From: Marinospirillum minutulum DSM 6287
Lineage (GTDB): Bacteria; Pseudomonadota; Gammaproteobacteria; Pseudomonadales; Halomonadaceae
Length of the DNA stretch: 64,000 nucleotides
Direction: 5' to 3'
Assembly: GCF_000422325.1 (NCBI RefSeq)
Contig: NZ_AULO01000011.1
Location: forward strand, 248,001 to 312,000
Below, in pieces: positions 18,041 to 28,886 of this stretch; position 1 is the first letter of the stretch; every line of letters begins with the position of its first letter. A program made the translations under genes and the position numbers. Below the pieces are notes generated by a model, which worked only from the letters and a program-made list of their open reading frames with translations, was not told the DNA's origin and did no database searches.

Positions 18041-18847
18041 GTGACAGAAGGCGTAAAGCATATTATTGCCGTTGCTTCAGGTAAAGGCGGCGTTGGTAAA
18101 TCGACTGTAACAGCTAACCTAGCAATGGCAATGGCTGCCAAAGGTAAGCGTGTGGGTATTTTAGATGCCGATATTTATGGCCCTAGCCAAGCTGCCATGT
18201 TTGCAGTACCAGCTGAAACTAAGCCTAAGTCTGAAGATGGTAAAAGTTTTGATCCTGTTATTGCCCACGGCATACAAATTATGTCGATGGCTTTTTTAGT
18301 GGATGCTAAAACACCGATGATTTGGCGTGGCCCTATGGCTGCGGGTGCTTTTCAACAGCTACTCGATCAAACCCGTTGGCAAGATTTAGATTACCTGTTT
18401 ATTGATATGCCACCAGGCACGGGTGATATTCAGCTAACTATGGCGCAAAAAGTTAAAGTTACTGGTGCTGTTATTGTTACAACACCACAAGATATCGCCC
18501 TTTTAGATGCCAAGCGCGGTATTGAAATGTTCCGTCAGGTAAAAGTGCCAGTGTTAGGTGTGGTAGAAAACATGAGCTTACACACCTGCTCTGAGTGTGG
18601 GCACAGCGAGCCTATTTTTGGTGAAGGTGGCGGTGAAAGAATCGCTGAAGAATACCAAACTGACCTACTTGGCCAGCTGCCTCTATCATTAAATATTCGT
18701 AAGCAAATGGACTTAGGCCAACCCCTGGCCATTAGTGAACCAGATAGCAAAGCAGCGAGTATTTTTGCTGAAATAGCAGCCAAGGTTGACGAAAAAATAC
18801 AGGCAATGACTGAATCAGCAGGGCCGGAAATAAGTATGGGCGACTAA
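18041..18847 (+). CDS. mrp: Mrp/ApbC-type P-loop ATPase, Fe-S carrier
   Basis: A deviant Walker A (SGKGGVGKSTVTANLA), the MRP signature LDADIYGPSQ, Walker B DYLFIDMPPGTGD, and a Cys pair in HTCSECGH identify Mrp/NBP35, which binds and transfers [4Fe-4S] clusters. The start is set at GTG 18041 because GAGGAG (18029-18034) is 6 bases upstream; the in-frame GTG at 18011 has no ribosome site. The 268-residue form lacks the N-terminal DUF59 domain of longer Mrp proteins. Confidence 0.9.
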   Translation: MTEGVKHIIAVASGKGGVGKSTVTANLAMAMAAKGKRVGILDADIYGPSQAAMFAVPAETKPKSEDGKSFDPVIAHGIQIMSMAFLVDAKTPMIWRGPMAAGAFQQLLDQTRWQDLDYLFIDMPPGTGDIQLTMAQKVKVTGAVIVTTPQDIALLDAKRGIEMFRQVKVPVLGVVENMSLHTCSECGHSEPIFGEGGGERIAEEYQTDLLGQLPLSLNIRKQMDLGQPLAISEPDSKAASIFAEIAAKVDEKIQAMTESAGPEISMGD

Positions 18848-18868
18848 TTTAACGCTAGCCACCCAATA

Positions 18869-18894
18869 AGAAGCTAGCTAAGTAGCTAGCTTCT
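18869..18894. terminator. Palindromic hairpin between convergent mrp and DUF3185 genes
   Basis: Arms of 12 bases (AGAAGCTAGCTA and its complement) with a 2-base centre can fold into an 11-bp stem with a 4-base loop. It fills the 54-base gap between two stop codons, so a bidirectional terminator is likely, though no T tract follows on either strand. Confidence 0.45.
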
Positions 18895-18901
18895 GCTTAA
18901 A

Positions 18902-19099
18902 TCACTTACTTTTCCAAACACCTAAAATACCCACTAGCACTGCAATACCACCGGTTACATAGTACTGCCAAACCTGCTCTGGCATCTCACCGGTTATCTG
19001 CTTAATAATTTCCGTATCTAAGCGCTGCTGTAAATCATAGCCCCAATACAAAAGCAGAATACCGATAACAATAAGCACTAAACTGATTGCGCGTCTCAT
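18902..19099 (-). CDS. DUF3185 family small membrane protein
   Basis: A 65-residue protein with two helices (residues about 4-23 and 48-62) separated by a short periplasmic loop (LFTGEMP-like segment here ITGEMPEQVWQYY). This is the DUF3185 layout; function unknown. It overlaps the yihY end by 4 bases, so both are co-expressed. Confidence 0.75.
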   Translation of the reverse strand: MRRAISLVLIVIGILLLYWGYDLQQRLDTEIIKQITGEMPEQVWQYYVTGGIAVLVGILGVWKSK

Positions 19100-20364
19100 A
19101 ATTCATCTTCCTTTTTAAGGTTGGAATGGCTAATTAACTGGCTTAAAGGCGCTGAAAAACGCTGAGCTTCTTCTTTTTGTAAGGCAGCAAGGCTCTCACG
19201 TACTTCTTGCAAAGGGTTAAGTGAAGCAGGCCAGTCTTCTACAGGTGGTAAACGCCAAGGCAAGGCTTGTAGCCAGCTGGCAAAACTTATGCGGTTAAAA
19301 TCTCGACCGGGCAACCAGACTTCACGCTCAGCATCAAAAACAACCCATTGATTTGCTTGTAGCCACTGCATATTGGCTTGCCAGTCTTCTGCATTTTCAC
19401 TAGCAGCTAAATTACGCAGCTGATTATCTTCTACACCCTCAGCTTTTGCAAAAGCTTCCCAAAGTGCTCTTAACACCAGCAACATTTGTAAACCTGGCTG
19501 CAATTTATCCTTGTCTGTAGTTTCTGCTGGCAACCCCCTAACCGCTACCCATTGAGCACAAAGCAAAATCATCATCCAAGCAATATAAATCCACATTAAA
19601 AATAGTGGAAAGGCAGCAAAAGCACCGTAAATCAATTCATAGCTGGGAAAACTACTAACAAACCAAGTAAAGGTTTTTTTGGCCGTTTCAAAAAGAACAG
19701 CCATAGCTAAACCGCCTACGGCAGCGTCTCTAAACCTAACTGAACAATGGGGCACAGCCCAATAGAGCAGGGTAAAAGCCAGTATGCTGAACATAAAAGG
19801 TAGGAACTTCCAAAGACTAGCAACACCGCCACCTGTATAACCGTTAAGCCTGTCGAGCAAAGGTAGCGTAGTTAAATATGAACTGAGCAGCAGCCCTGCA
19901 CCTAGCAACATGGGGCCTAAAGTCAGCACTGTCCAATAAATGAGTAAAGCTTGTAAACCGCGGCGAGGTTTTTCAACCCGCCAAATATGGTTGAAAGCTT
20001 TTTCAATGCTAACAATCATCATGCCAGCGGTAACAATTAAAACAATGGCACCAACAAGTGTCATTTGCCTTGCTTGTTTGGCAAAACCGCTCATATAGTC
20101 TTGTATAACCTCACCCGTAGCAGGTACTAGGTTATTAAATAGCATTGCTTGTAATTCATCGCCCACACCCTGAAAAATAGGCAGAGCCGCTAGCATGGAA
20201 TAAACCACCATCAGCATAGGCACGACAGCAAAAAGCGAAGTGTAGGTTAAGGCAGCGGCATTGCGAGGACCGTTATCCCTTAAAAAACGCTGAAAAACCC
20301 GCCAAGCATAGTTAATGCCTTTTAAACGCAGGGTGTTATTGAGTAAAGATTGGAGTCTTTGCAT
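19096..20364 (-). CDS. yihY: YihY/BrkB family membrane protein
   Basis: A 422-residue protein. The first 290 residues hold about six helices and the YihY hallmarks (RNAAALTYTSLFAVVPMLMVVYSM, HIWRVEKPRRG, YGAFAAFPLFLMWIYIAW). The remaining 130 residues are a soluble tail absent from the 290-residue E. coli YihY but common in longer relatives. The family was once mis-called ribonuclease BN; its transport or structural role is unproven. Confidence 0.88.
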   Translation of the reverse strand: MQRLQSLLNNTLRLKGINYAWRVFQRFLRDNGPRNAAALTYTSLFAVVPMLMVVYSMLAALPIFQGVGDELQAMLFNNLVPATGEVIQDYMSGFAKQARQMTLVGAIVLIVTAGMMIVSIEKAFNHIWRVEKPRRGLQALLIYWTVLTLGPMLLGAGLLLSSYLTTLPLLDRLNGYTGGGVASLWKFLPFMFSILAFTLLYWAVPHCSVRFRDAAVGGLAMAVLFETAKKTFTWFVSSFPSYELIYGAFAAFPLFLMWIYIAWMMILLCAQWVAVRGLPAETTDKDKLQPGLQMLLVLRALWEAFAKAEGVEDNQLRNLAASENAEDWQANMQWLQANQWVVFDAEREVWLPGRDFNRISFASWLQALPWRLPPVEDWPASLNPLQEVRESLAALQKEEAQRFSAPLSQLISHSNLKKEDEL

Positions 20365-20444
20365 GTCAGAGGTTTAATCCCTATCACAGACTGGTAGAAT
20401 GGCCTTATTCTAACACCTATAATCGATGTAATAAGAGATACCTT

Positions 20445-21412
<968 letters not shown>

Positions 21413-21440
21413 ATTAATTGACTAGGAATTTTAATCACCC

Positions 21441-21854
21441 GTGAAACCAGCCACCCCACTACCCCGTAAAGAACTTAACCTCAAACTAAAGGTTAGCCGC
21501 TGGCTAACTTTAATCAGCTATTTTGGCTTGTTAGCTATTCTTTTAGCGGGGTTAATTGTCTTTCCCCTTCCAGAAGAAAGCCGTTTGTGGGTTATTTTGA
21601 CAGTGCTTTGGTTACCCCTCTTAGCTTTTTTGCCAGCCGTACTTATGCGTAATCCACGTGGGCACGCTTGGCTATGCTTTGTCAGCTTGGTTTATTTTAT
21701 GCAGGGTACAACAACATTTATTGTGCCAGGTAAGGCAGGCATAGGCGCGTTGCAAGCCCTCTTAGCGATTACGCTTTTTACGGCAGCTATGATGTATGGG
21801 CGCTGGAGAGGTATGGAGCTGCGCGGCGCAGTAATCGACGACACAGCTACATAA
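21441..21854 (+). CDS. DUF2069 inner-membrane protein
   Basis: A 137-residue protein with four hydrophobic helices from about residue 20 to 122. Start codon GTG. Third gene of arsC-wrbA-DUF2069; function unknown. Its end faces the GGDEF-like gene 16 bases away. Confidence 0.8.
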   Translation: MKPATPLPRKELNLKLKVSRWLTLISYFGLLAILLAGLIVFPLPEESRLWVILTVLWLPLLAFLPAVLMRNPRGHAWLCFVSLVYFMQGTTTFIVPGKAGIGALQALLAITLFTAAMMYGRWRGMELRGAVIDDTAT

Positions 21855-21870
21855 TTAGAAGGTTTTACAA

Positions 21871-22797
21871 CTAAGGAAGTTGTAGGGTTAATAAACCTAA
21901 GCGGTGTACTTCTTGTGCGAGCTCAACAGTTTTGAGTTCGCGCATTTGGCTAATTACTTTTTCAAGCAATAACTCTGGCTCATTAGGTTCAGGTAGTTCA
22001 GCCACACCAACGCTAGAATGAATACGTAGTGTTGGAAACTCAGAATATTTAACCTTGGCTAATGCACGGTTAATTTTATCTGCCAAGGTTAGGCCGTCAT
22101 TCTGCCCTTTACCTGGCATTAAAATACACAGCTTACGGCCACTAAAACGAGCACAAATATCTTCGCGGGTAGCAGCATGACGTAGCAGATTACCCATATT
22201 ACGAAGCACTCGATCACCAACACTTTGCCCAAACTGAGAGTTAATGTCATGCAAGTTTTTCATGTCGATAACTATCAAGGTTAAGCGTAAACCGTCTGGC
22301 CCAACTTCTTTTACTAAATCACGGAAAATTTGCAGAAAGGTATCACGCTGATAAAGCTGCGTTGTTTTATCTTGACGCGACTCTGTTTGTGCATCGGCCA
22401 AAAGATTGTGCACTTCATCTGTCACCGCTACACGTTCTGCTATATCACGACCGTTAGCTAAAACAAATTCACGTCCATCAATTTGAATTAACTGAAGGCG
22501 GAATTCAAAATCATGATCATTGCCTATGCTACGGCGCACAGGTGTAACTAAAACGGTTCCTTCACCTTCATCAAGAATGCGTAGATTCTCAAGTATGCCT
22601 TCTAATTCAGCGGCAGACATTTCAGGCATAAACTCTATTGGCAGTTTATCCATCAGGTCGGCAGCTGTGTAACCTAGCCAGTTAGCACCATGCTCATTTA
22701 CAAACATTAGAGTTAAATCACCAGGATCGAGTATTAAAACCAGATCGAGTGATTGCTGAAGAATATGTGTTACTTCCTGCTCAGAGATTCTAGCCAA
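21871..22797 (-). CDS. PAS protein with degenerate GGDEF domain
   Basis: A 308-residue cytosolic protein. A PAS domain (about 8-120: ILDPGDLTLMFVNEHGANWLGYTAADL) is followed by a GGDEF-fold domain (about 140-285). The fold markers are present (DMKNLHDINSQFGQSVGDRVLRNMGN), but the signature RYGGDEF is replaced by RFSGRKL. Loss of Asp and Glu means it should not make c-di-GMP. It may bind nucleotide or act as a protein-interaction sensor. It stands 128 bases after hda. Confidence 0.85.
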   Translation of the reverse strand: MARISEQEVTHILQQSLDLVLILDPGDLTLMFVNEHGANWLGYTAADLMDKLPIEFMPEMSAAELEGILENLRILDEGEGTVLVTPVRRSIGNDHDFEFRLQLIQIDGREFVLANGRDIAERVAVTDEVHNLLADAQTESRQDKTTQLYQRDTFLQIFRDLVKEVGPDGLRLTLIVIDMKNLHDINSQFGQSVGDRVLRNMGNLLRHAATREDICARFSGRKLCILMPGKGQNDGLTLADKINRALAKVKYSEFPTLRIHSSVGVAELPEPNEPELLLEKVISQMRELKTVELAQEVHRLGLLTLQLP

Positions 22798-22925
22798 GAC
22801 CTTTTCCTTCTGACACTAACAGCTACAGTTTGCTTAAATACTAATCTTAGAATACCTATAGATTAACCCTAAGCAACCCACAAGTGAAAGATTAAATCAC
22901 AACTATATGTAACAACAAGCAAATA

Positions 22926-23624
22926 TTACCAATTTAGTGCCTGACGAACAAAGGGAATCGTTAATTTACGTTGTTCTTTTAAACTGGCTTCGTCTAACAC
23001 ATCCAGCAAGGCAAATAGTCCACTTAGTTTTCTGGGGCTACGGTGTATTAAATAACGAATAACTTCATCGGGTACATCCATGCCTCTTTGCCTTGCACGT
23101 AATTTAAAAGCCAGTAGCTTTTCATCATCTTGTAGGGCTTGCAAATGGTAGGTCAGCCCCCAAGAAAGCCGTGATAATAAATCAGGTAAAACAATACCTA
23201 AGTGGGAGGACCCGCTTAGAGCTGAGAAAACTAATAAACCCTGTTGCTCTCGAATGCGGTTAAACAGGTGAAAAAGCCCTTCTTCCCAAGCAGCCTGCCC
23301 TGCAACAGCTTGTAGGTTATCTATACAAACCACCTTGCTACTTATACTGGTTAATACTTCTGCCTTAGCTTCTTGGGCTAAGTTTAGGTAACAAGTCGTT
23401 TTTGAAAGCTGCTTAGCCTGCTGACAAACGGCTTTTAGAAGATGCGTTTTACCTGAATCCTCTGAACCCCAGAGGTAAACAAAACGAAAAGTCTCCTCTT
23501 CTGGCGTAAACAGCTCTTGTAGCTGGGCTAAAACAGCTGAATTTTGACCGGCTAAAAAATTATCAAAATGCAGGTCATCCTGCAGGCTTACGCCAAGTGA
23601 TAATTGCATAGGCTGAAAAGTCAT
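22926..23624 (-). CDS. hda: DnaA regulatory inactivator Hda
   Basis: A 232-residue AAA protein that, with the clamp, stimulates ATP hydrolysis by DnaA after initiation. N-terminal QLSLGVSLQDD is the clamp-binding region, Walker A is WGSEDSGKTHLL, and the C-terminal lid helices match (RGMDVPDEVIRYLIHRSPR). It is 15 bases after the DUF2066 gene, as in pseudomonads. Confidence 0.93.
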   Translation of the reverse strand: MTFQPMQLSLGVSLQDDLHFDNFLAGQNSAVLAQLQELFTPEEETFRFVYLWGSEDSGKTHLLKAVCQQAKQLSKTTCYLNLAQEAKAEVLTSISSKVVCIDNLQAVAGQAAWEEGLFHLFNRIREQQGLLVFSALSGSSHLGIVLPDLLSRLSWGLTYHLQALQDDEKLLAFKLRARQRGMDVPDEVIRYLIHRSPRKLSGLFALLDVLDEASLKEQRKLTIPFVRQALNW

Positions 23625-23639
23625 AAGTAGGGCACTTTT

Positions 23640-24872
23640 TTAGTTGGCTTGCCAGCGAAAATAAGCATCAGCCTGCTCTGTAGAGGGCTTTTCTGGCTGA
23701 TCTGTAACGGCTTTTTGTGAGTAGCTGCTGGTTTGTTGCAGACCAAAAAAAGACTCTTCTTTTAATCGTCCATCGAGTGCAAGGTTAGCCCTTAATTGGT
23801 CTAAACCTCCACGCAGCGTTAATTCAAATAAAATGCGCTGATCTGCAGATTGAGCAACACGCACTTTACTTGCTAGGGATAAGCCGTTGAGGTAGTTACT
23901 AATGGCTGCATAGTCTTGCACTCTTTTAACATTACTGACCATCACTTGATAAGTACCTGCACCCTGTCCTACTTGGCTAGCATAGCGTTTAGATAACTCT
24001 TCAGCAGTAAAGTGCACCCCCTCCTGCAAAGCCTCCCTTAAAGTAGTTGCAGTGGCGCTGTGCCAAACACTTCCCATGCCAGTAAATAACCGCCATTCAA
24101 CACGCCAACTATTGCCAGATGCTCTTATTTTCCCTACAGCAACCGCATCGGGTTCGTAGGGTTCAGAGGCAGCAATAATTTGTTGGCTAAAGCCACCCCA
24201 AATATCAGAAAACAAGGTATCTGTCGCAGGGTGAATATTAAAATCAGGTAACTGATAAGGAAGGCCCCTTTCCTCACTTTGATCAGTTAATACTTTTGAA
24301 AGGGGGGCATTGGACTCTTGTGTTATTAGTGTGCGCCCATTCCTGCTTTCTAAGGCCACCCAAAACAAAACCTTCGGACGGTTAGCATCCCACACCTGTG
24401 TATTTAGGCGGCGCAACAGGTTTTTAACCCCATCTTCATCAAAGGTTAGCTCTAAATGTTGTCCCTTAACCACTTCACCATTAGTTAGAGTTACTGGTTC
24501 ATTGCTTGCCGTATAACTAAATTGGTTAATGAGGTGTTGAGCAGAGGAAAGTTCCTTCCAAAGCTCATAGCTGGGGTGTTCGCTATAGAGTTCAAGAAAC
24601 TCCGTTTCATTATCTTGATCTTGGTTTATAAGGCGCTTACTAAAGTCTTCGGGAGGCATTTTTTCTAGTACAGCAACTGTGCCCGAAACTTTGACGAAAA
24701 GTTTTTTTAATAACTCGTTAGCAACCAGCGCACGCTGCTCATCAGAAGTGTCGGCTACCCAACTACTTAAGGTATAAAGATTCGTTACCCGTTCAGCAGA
24801 AGCAGGCTGGGCTAACCAAAGCGTTACTAACAGCAACTGACCTATTTTTAATGCGTATTTTTTCAATTTCAC
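23640..24872 (-). CDS. DUF2066 exported protein
   Basis: A 410-residue protein with a signal peptide (LLLVTLWLAQPASA) and the DUF2066 region (RALVANELLKKLFVKVSGTVAVL, then DANRPKVLFWVALESRNG). Periplasmic or outer-membrane facing; function unknown. It is the first gene of DUF2066-hda and divergent from purM. Confidence 0.85.
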   Translation of the reverse strand: MKLKKYALKIGQLLLVTLWLAQPASAERVTNLYTLSSWVADTSDEQRALVANELLKKLFVKVSGTVAVLEKMPPEDFSKRLINQDQDNETEFLELYSEHPSYELWKELSSAQHLINQFSYTASNEPVTLTNGEVVKGQHLELTFDEDGVKNLLRRLNTQVWDANRPKVLFWVALESRNGRTLITQESNAPLSKVLTDQSEERGLPYQLPDFNIHPATDTLFSDIWGGFSQQIIAASEPYEPDAVAVGKIRASGNSWRVEWRLFTGMGSVWHSATATTLREALQEGVHFTAEELSKRYASQVGQGAGTYQVMVSNVKRVQDYAAISNYLNGLSLASKVRVAQSADQRILFELTLRGGLDQLRANLALDGRLKEESFFGLQQTSSYSQKAVTDQPEKPSTEQADAYFRWQAN

Positions 24873-25038
24873 CTATTCCATCCCTTTGCAATAAGTCGGA
24901 ATAATCTACCTAAGTATAAATAAATTCAACTTGAGCGGCTCTAGTGCATGGAGACTCGCTCGTTGGAGTGCTAGAATACGCAACTTTATGCTTCTTGCCC
25001 AATATTACCGTTCCAATTTTTCCAACGCAGGACACCCA

Positions 25039-26097
25039 ATGAGCCGTAGCAAAACCCCTATCACTTATAAAGATGCTGGCGTAGACATAGACGCAGGCAA
25101 TGCCCTAGTTGAACGTATAAAAGGTGTTGCCAAGCGCACCAGCCGTCCAGAAGTTATGGGTGGCCTTGGTGGCTTTGGTGCACTTTGCCAAATTCCTGCA
25201 GGCTACCGTGAACCCGTTTTAGTTTCTGGTACCGATGGTGTAGGCACTAAATTACGCCTAGCCATAGACCTAAACAAGCATGACACTATCGGTATCGACT
25301 TGGTAGCCATGTGTGTTAATGATCTTCTTGTTTGTGGTGCTGAACCCCTTTTCTTCCTTGACTATTATGCCACCGGCCATCTGAATGTTGATGTCGCTGC
25401 TGATGTGGTAACCGGCATAGGTACCGGTTGCGAACAAGCAGGCTGCGCACTGGTGGGCGGTGAAACCGCTGAAATGCCAGGCATGTATGAAGGTGATGAC
25501 TATGACCTAGCAGGCTTCTGCGTTGGTATTGTAGAAAAATCAGAAATAATCGATGGCACTAAAGTAAAGGCTGGTGATCGCTTATTAGGCTTAGCCTCTT
25601 CTGGCCCCCACTCCAATGGTTATTCTCTTATTCGTAAGCTTATTAAAGTTTCCGGAGAGTCATTGGATAGCCTACTAAAAGATGGCCAAACCTTGGGTGA
25701 TGCCCTAATGGCTCCTACCCGTATTTACGTAAAATCTTTGCTACCCCTAGTGCGTGGCAATGAAGGCATTCATGCTTTGTCTCACATTACTGGCGGCGGC
25801 TGGTTTGAAAATATTCCTCGTGTATTGCCAGACAATTGCAAGGCAGAGTTAGATTTAACCAATTACCAACGCCCAGCGGTGTTTGATTGGCTACAAGACG
25901 CTGGACAGGTTGCTGAAACCGAAATGTACCGCACACTTAACTGTGGTATTGGCATGGTGCTAGCTGTTGATGCTAGCCAGGTTGCAGAGCTAACCAAAAA
26001 GCTTGAAGCCGCGGGTGAAACCGTTTTTGAGCTAGGTGAAATTACACCCCGCCATGCAAATGAAGAAGCCGTTGTAATTAAAGGTCTTAAAGCATGA
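25039..26097 (+). CDS. purM: Phosphoribosylformylglycinamidine cyclo-ligase (AIR synthase)
   Basis: ATP-dependent ring closure in purine synthesis. The start [21 protein letters not shown] matches family N-termini; the longer upstream frame has no family similarity. 352 residues. Hallmarks: [48 protein letters not shown]. The stop overlaps the purN start (ATGATG). Confidence 0.97.
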   Translation: MSRSKTPITYKDAGVDIDAGNALVERIKGVAKRTSRPEVMGGLGGFGALCQIPAGYREPVLVSGTDGVGTKLRLAIDLNKHDTIGIDLVAMCVNDLLVCGAEPLFFLDYYATGHLNVDVAADVVTGIGTGCEQAGCALVGGETAEMPGMYEGDDYDLAGFCVGIVEKSEIIDGTKVKAGDRLLGLASSGPHSNGYSLIRKLIKVSGESLDSLLKDGQTLGDALMAPTRIYVKSLLPLVRGNEGIHALSHITGGGWFENIPRVLPDNCKAELDLTNYQRPAVFDWLQDAGQVAETEMYRTLNCGIGMVLAVDASQVAELTKKLEAAGETVFELGEITPRHANEEAVVIKGLKA

Positions 26098-26762
26098 TGC
26101 AAGTGGGTGAAACGCCTGAAGCGCGTCGAGTTGTTGTTTTAATTTCAGGCAATGGCAGCAACTTACAAGCACTTATCGACACAGCCAAATCCAAGGAAGG
26201 ATTAGGCGGTGAAATTGTTGCAGTTATTAGTGATAAGGCCGAGGCTTTTGGTTTAGAACGTGCGCGACAGGTTAATATTCCAGCCTTAACGCTAGCAGCA
26301 AAAGACTTCCCTAGCCGTGAGGCCTATGATCAACAGTTAGCTCGACTTGTAGAAGAGCAACAGCCCGACCTTATAGTGCTAGCAGGCTTTATGCGAATTT
26401 TATCACCTGCTTTTGTGATTAAATTTCATGGCAAGCTATTAAACATTCACCCTTCTCTGCTTCCCAAATACAAAGGCCTGCATACCCATCGCCGCGTATT
26501 AGAAGCAGGCGATGAAGAACACGGCTTAAGCATTCACTTTGTAACCGAAGAGTTAGACGGTGGCCCACTAATCTTACAAGCGAAAGTCCCCGTTAGCCCT
26601 GACGATGATGAAGACAGCCTAGCTAGTAAGGTGCAGCTCCAAGAGCATATCTTATACCCCATAGCCGTACGCTGGTTTTTACAAGGCCGCTTACAGCTAG
26701 TTGGCAACTACCCAGCCTTGGACGGAACACCCCTACCCAAACAAGGTGTAATGTACCAATAA
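26094..26762 (+). CDS. purN: Phosphoribosylglycinamide formyltransferase
   Basis: Transfers a formyl group from 10-formyl-THF to GAR. 222 residues; [12 protein letters not shown] binds phosphate, catalytic segment [19 protein letters not shown] supplies Asn-His, and [13 protein letters not shown] holds the Asp. Translationally coupled to purM by a 4-base overlap. Confidence 0.97.
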   Translation: MMQVGETPEARRVVVLISGNGSNLQALIDTAKSKEGLGGEIVAVISDKAEAFGLERARQVNIPALTLAAKDFPSREAYDQQLARLVEEQQPDLIVLAGFMRILSPAFVIKFHGKLLNIHPSLLPKYKGLHTHRRVLEAGDEEHGLSIHFVTEELDGGPLILQAKVPVSPDDDEDSLASKVQLQEHILYPIAVRWFLQGRLQLVGNYPALDGTPLPKQGVMYQ

Positions 26763-26820
26763 ATCCCCAACAACTAGTGATTACACTGGACAAAACCTTG
26801 ATTTAGTGGCAGAATTTTGC

Positions 26821-26850
26821 GCCGACCTAGAGGTCGGCTTTTATATTTTT
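26821..26850 (+). terminator. Terminator after purMN (or upstream arm of the thrS leader)
   Basis: A perfect 7-bp stem, GCCGACC with GGTCGGC, a TAGA loop, then TTTTATATTTTT. It lies 59 bases after purN and about 100 bases before thrS. It may also serve as the second structured domain of the thrS operator, since E. coli has a stem-loop at a similar distance. Confidence 0.75.
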
Positions 26851-26898
26851 ACACAAGTTTTTAATACAGTAGCCCACTGAAAACGGGAAATGAACCAA

Positions 26899-26919
26899 GT
26901 GTCCTCTCGTACGGGACAC
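26899..26919 (+). promoter_or_regulatory. thrS translational operator mimicking the tRNA-Thr(CGU) anticodon arm
   Basis: The RNA folds into a 7-bp stem (GTGTCCT with GGGACAC, last pair T-G) closing a 7-base loop CTCGTAC. Loop positions match a tRNA anticodon loop: U at position 33 and CGU at 34-36, the anticodon of a threonine tRNA. It ends 18 bases before the thrS ATG, next to the AGGA ribosome site. In E. coli, ThrRS binds such an arm and represses its own translation. The structural match here is read directly from the sequence; binding is inferred. Confidence 0.75.
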
Positions 26920-26937
26920 CACTGCTCAGGATAAAAA

Positions 26938-28833
26938 ATGCCTTTAATTACCCTCCCCGATGGCAGTCAGCGAAATTTTGATGAAGCTGTCAGCGTGTTT
27001 CAAGTTGCAGAATCCATAGGTGCAGGTCTTGCCAAAGCAGCACTTGCTGGCAAAGTAGATGGCAAGCTGGTTGATACTAGCTATCTAATGACCGAAGACA
27101 GCAATCTAGCCATAATTACCGCAAGAGATGATGAAGGTGTTGAAGTGCTTCGTCATTCCTGTGCTCACCTTATGGCAATGGCAGTTAAGCAACTTTGGCC
27201 TCAGTCTCAGGTCACTATTGGTCCAACTATCGAAAATGGCTTTTATTACGACTTCGATATAGACGGCACCTTTGCACCTGAAGATTTAGAAGCCATAGAA
27301 AAACGCATGGGTGAACTGGTTAAGCAGGATATTCCTGTTGAACGCCTAACCATGTCACGTGATGAGGCAATTGATTTTTTCGAACAGCAGGGCGAAATCT
27401 ACAAAGCTGAAATCATTCGCGACATTCCTGCCCATGAAGAACTGTCGCTTTATCGCCAAGGTGAATTTACTGACCTTTGTCGTGGCCCTCACGTACCTAG
27501 CACAGGCAAGATCAAAGCATTCAAATTAATGCGGGTATCAGGTGCTTACTGGCGTGGCGATTCAAACAACAAAATGTTGCAACGAATTTACGGCACCTGC
27601 TGGGCAGATAAAAAAGATTTAAAAGACTATTTACACCGCTTAGAAGAAGCTGAAAAGCGTGACCACCGTAAATTAGCTAAGCGTATGGATTTATTCCACA
27701 TTCAAGATGAAGCACCGGGCATGGTGTTCTGGCACCCTAATGGCTGGACACTTTACCAACTTCTTGAAGATTACATGCGCGACGTTCAGCACAAAAATGG
27801 TTATGTTGAAGTAAGAACACCGCAAGTAGTTGATAAAGTTCTTTGGGAACGCTCAGGTCACTGGGAACATTACCACGCCAATATGTTCACCACCGTGTCT
27901 GAAAACCGTGACTACGCTGTTAAACCCATGAACTGCCCTTGCCACTTGCAGATATTCAACCAAGGTTTAAAAAGCTACCGTGATTTACCCCTACGCATGG
28001 CTGAATTTGGTGCTTGTCACCGTAACGAACCCTCTGGTTCTTTGCATGGTCTAATGCGTGTGCGTGGTTTCACCCAAGACGATGCCCATATCTTCTGTAC
28101 TGAAGAGCAAATGGAAGAAGAATCCACCCGCTTTATTCAGCTAACCCTAGATGTGTACAAAGAGTTTGGCTTCACTGATGTTGAGCTTAAGCTTTCAACT
28201 CGCCCAGAAAGCCGCCTAGGCGATGATGCACTCTGGGACAAAGCAGAACATGCCCTTGAAGCTGCATTGAACAAAGTTGGCCAAAAATGGGAGCTGCAAA
28301 TTGGCGAAGGTGCTTTCTACGGCCCTAAAATCGAATTTTCCCTACGCGACTCTATAGGCCGTGTGTGGCAGTGTGGTACGCTACAGTTAGACTTTGTACT
28401 TCCAGGTCGTTTAGGTTCACAATATGTAGCTGAAGACGGTAATCGCAAACACCCAGTCATGCTGCACCGTGCTATTCTAGGTTCGTTTGAACGCTTTATT
28501 GGCATTTTAATCGAACACTATGCGGGCGATCTACCCACTTGGCTAGCACCCGTACAGGTTGCAGTAATGAATATTACTGACAAACAAGCCGATTACGCTA
28601 AAGATTTAACAAAAAGTTTAATAAATTCAGGCTTCCGTGTAGAAACGGACTTGAGAAATGAGAAGATAGGCTTTAAAATCCGCGAGCATACCCTCGCTAA
28701 GATTCCTTATCTGCTTGTAGTTGGTAATAAGGAAGTTGAGAATGGAACCATTTCAGTTCGTACTCGACATGGCGAAGACCTTGGTTCAATGGATTTAGAA
28801 ACTTTTAAGTCCAGACTGCTCGAAAAACACTAA
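26938..28833 (+). CDS. thrS: Threonyl-tRNA synthetase
   Basis: 631 residues (E. coli 642). Domains in order: TGS (1-60), N2 editing domain with [11 protein letters not shown] and the DLCRGPH motif, class II catalytic core with zinc ligands around MNCPCH, motif 2 [34 protein letters not shown], and the anticodon domain (about 530-631). First gene of the translation cluster; probably controlled through the leader hairpin. Confidence 0.98.
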   Translation: MPLITLPDGSQRNFDEAVSVFQVAESIGAGLAKAALAGKVDGKLVDTSYLMTEDSNLAIITARDDEGVEVLRHSCAHLMAMAVKQLWPQSQVTIGPTIENGFYYDFDIDGTFAPEDLEAIEKRMGELVKQDIPVERLTMSRDEAIDFFEQQGEIYKAEIIRDIPAHEELSLYRQGEFTDLCRGPHVPSTGKIKAFKLMRVSGAYWRGDSNNKMLQRIYGTCWADKKDLKDYLHRLEEAEKRDHRKLAKRMDLFHIQDEAPGMVFWHPNGWTLYQLLEDYMRDVQHKNGYVEVRTPQVVDKVLWERSGHWEHYHANMFTTVSENRDYAVKPMNCPCHLQIFNQGLKSYRDLPLRMAEFGACHRNEPSGSLHGLMRVRGFTQDDAHIFCTEEQMEEESTRFIQLTLDVYKEFGFTDVELKLSTRPESRLGDDALWDKAEHALEAALNKVGQKWELQIGEGAFYGPKIEFSLRDSIGRVWQCGTLQLDFVLPGRLGSQYVAEDGNRKHPVMLHRAILGSFERFIGILIEHYAGDLPTWLAPVQVAVMNITDKQADYAKDLTKSLINSGFRVETDLRNEKIGFKIREHTLAKIPYLLVVGNKEVENGTISVRTRHGEDLGSMDLETFKSRLLEKH

Positions 28834-28886
28834 CCTGTGTCACAAGAGCCCCATGTGTCACCCTAAAAATTGATGGAGATATAGCA

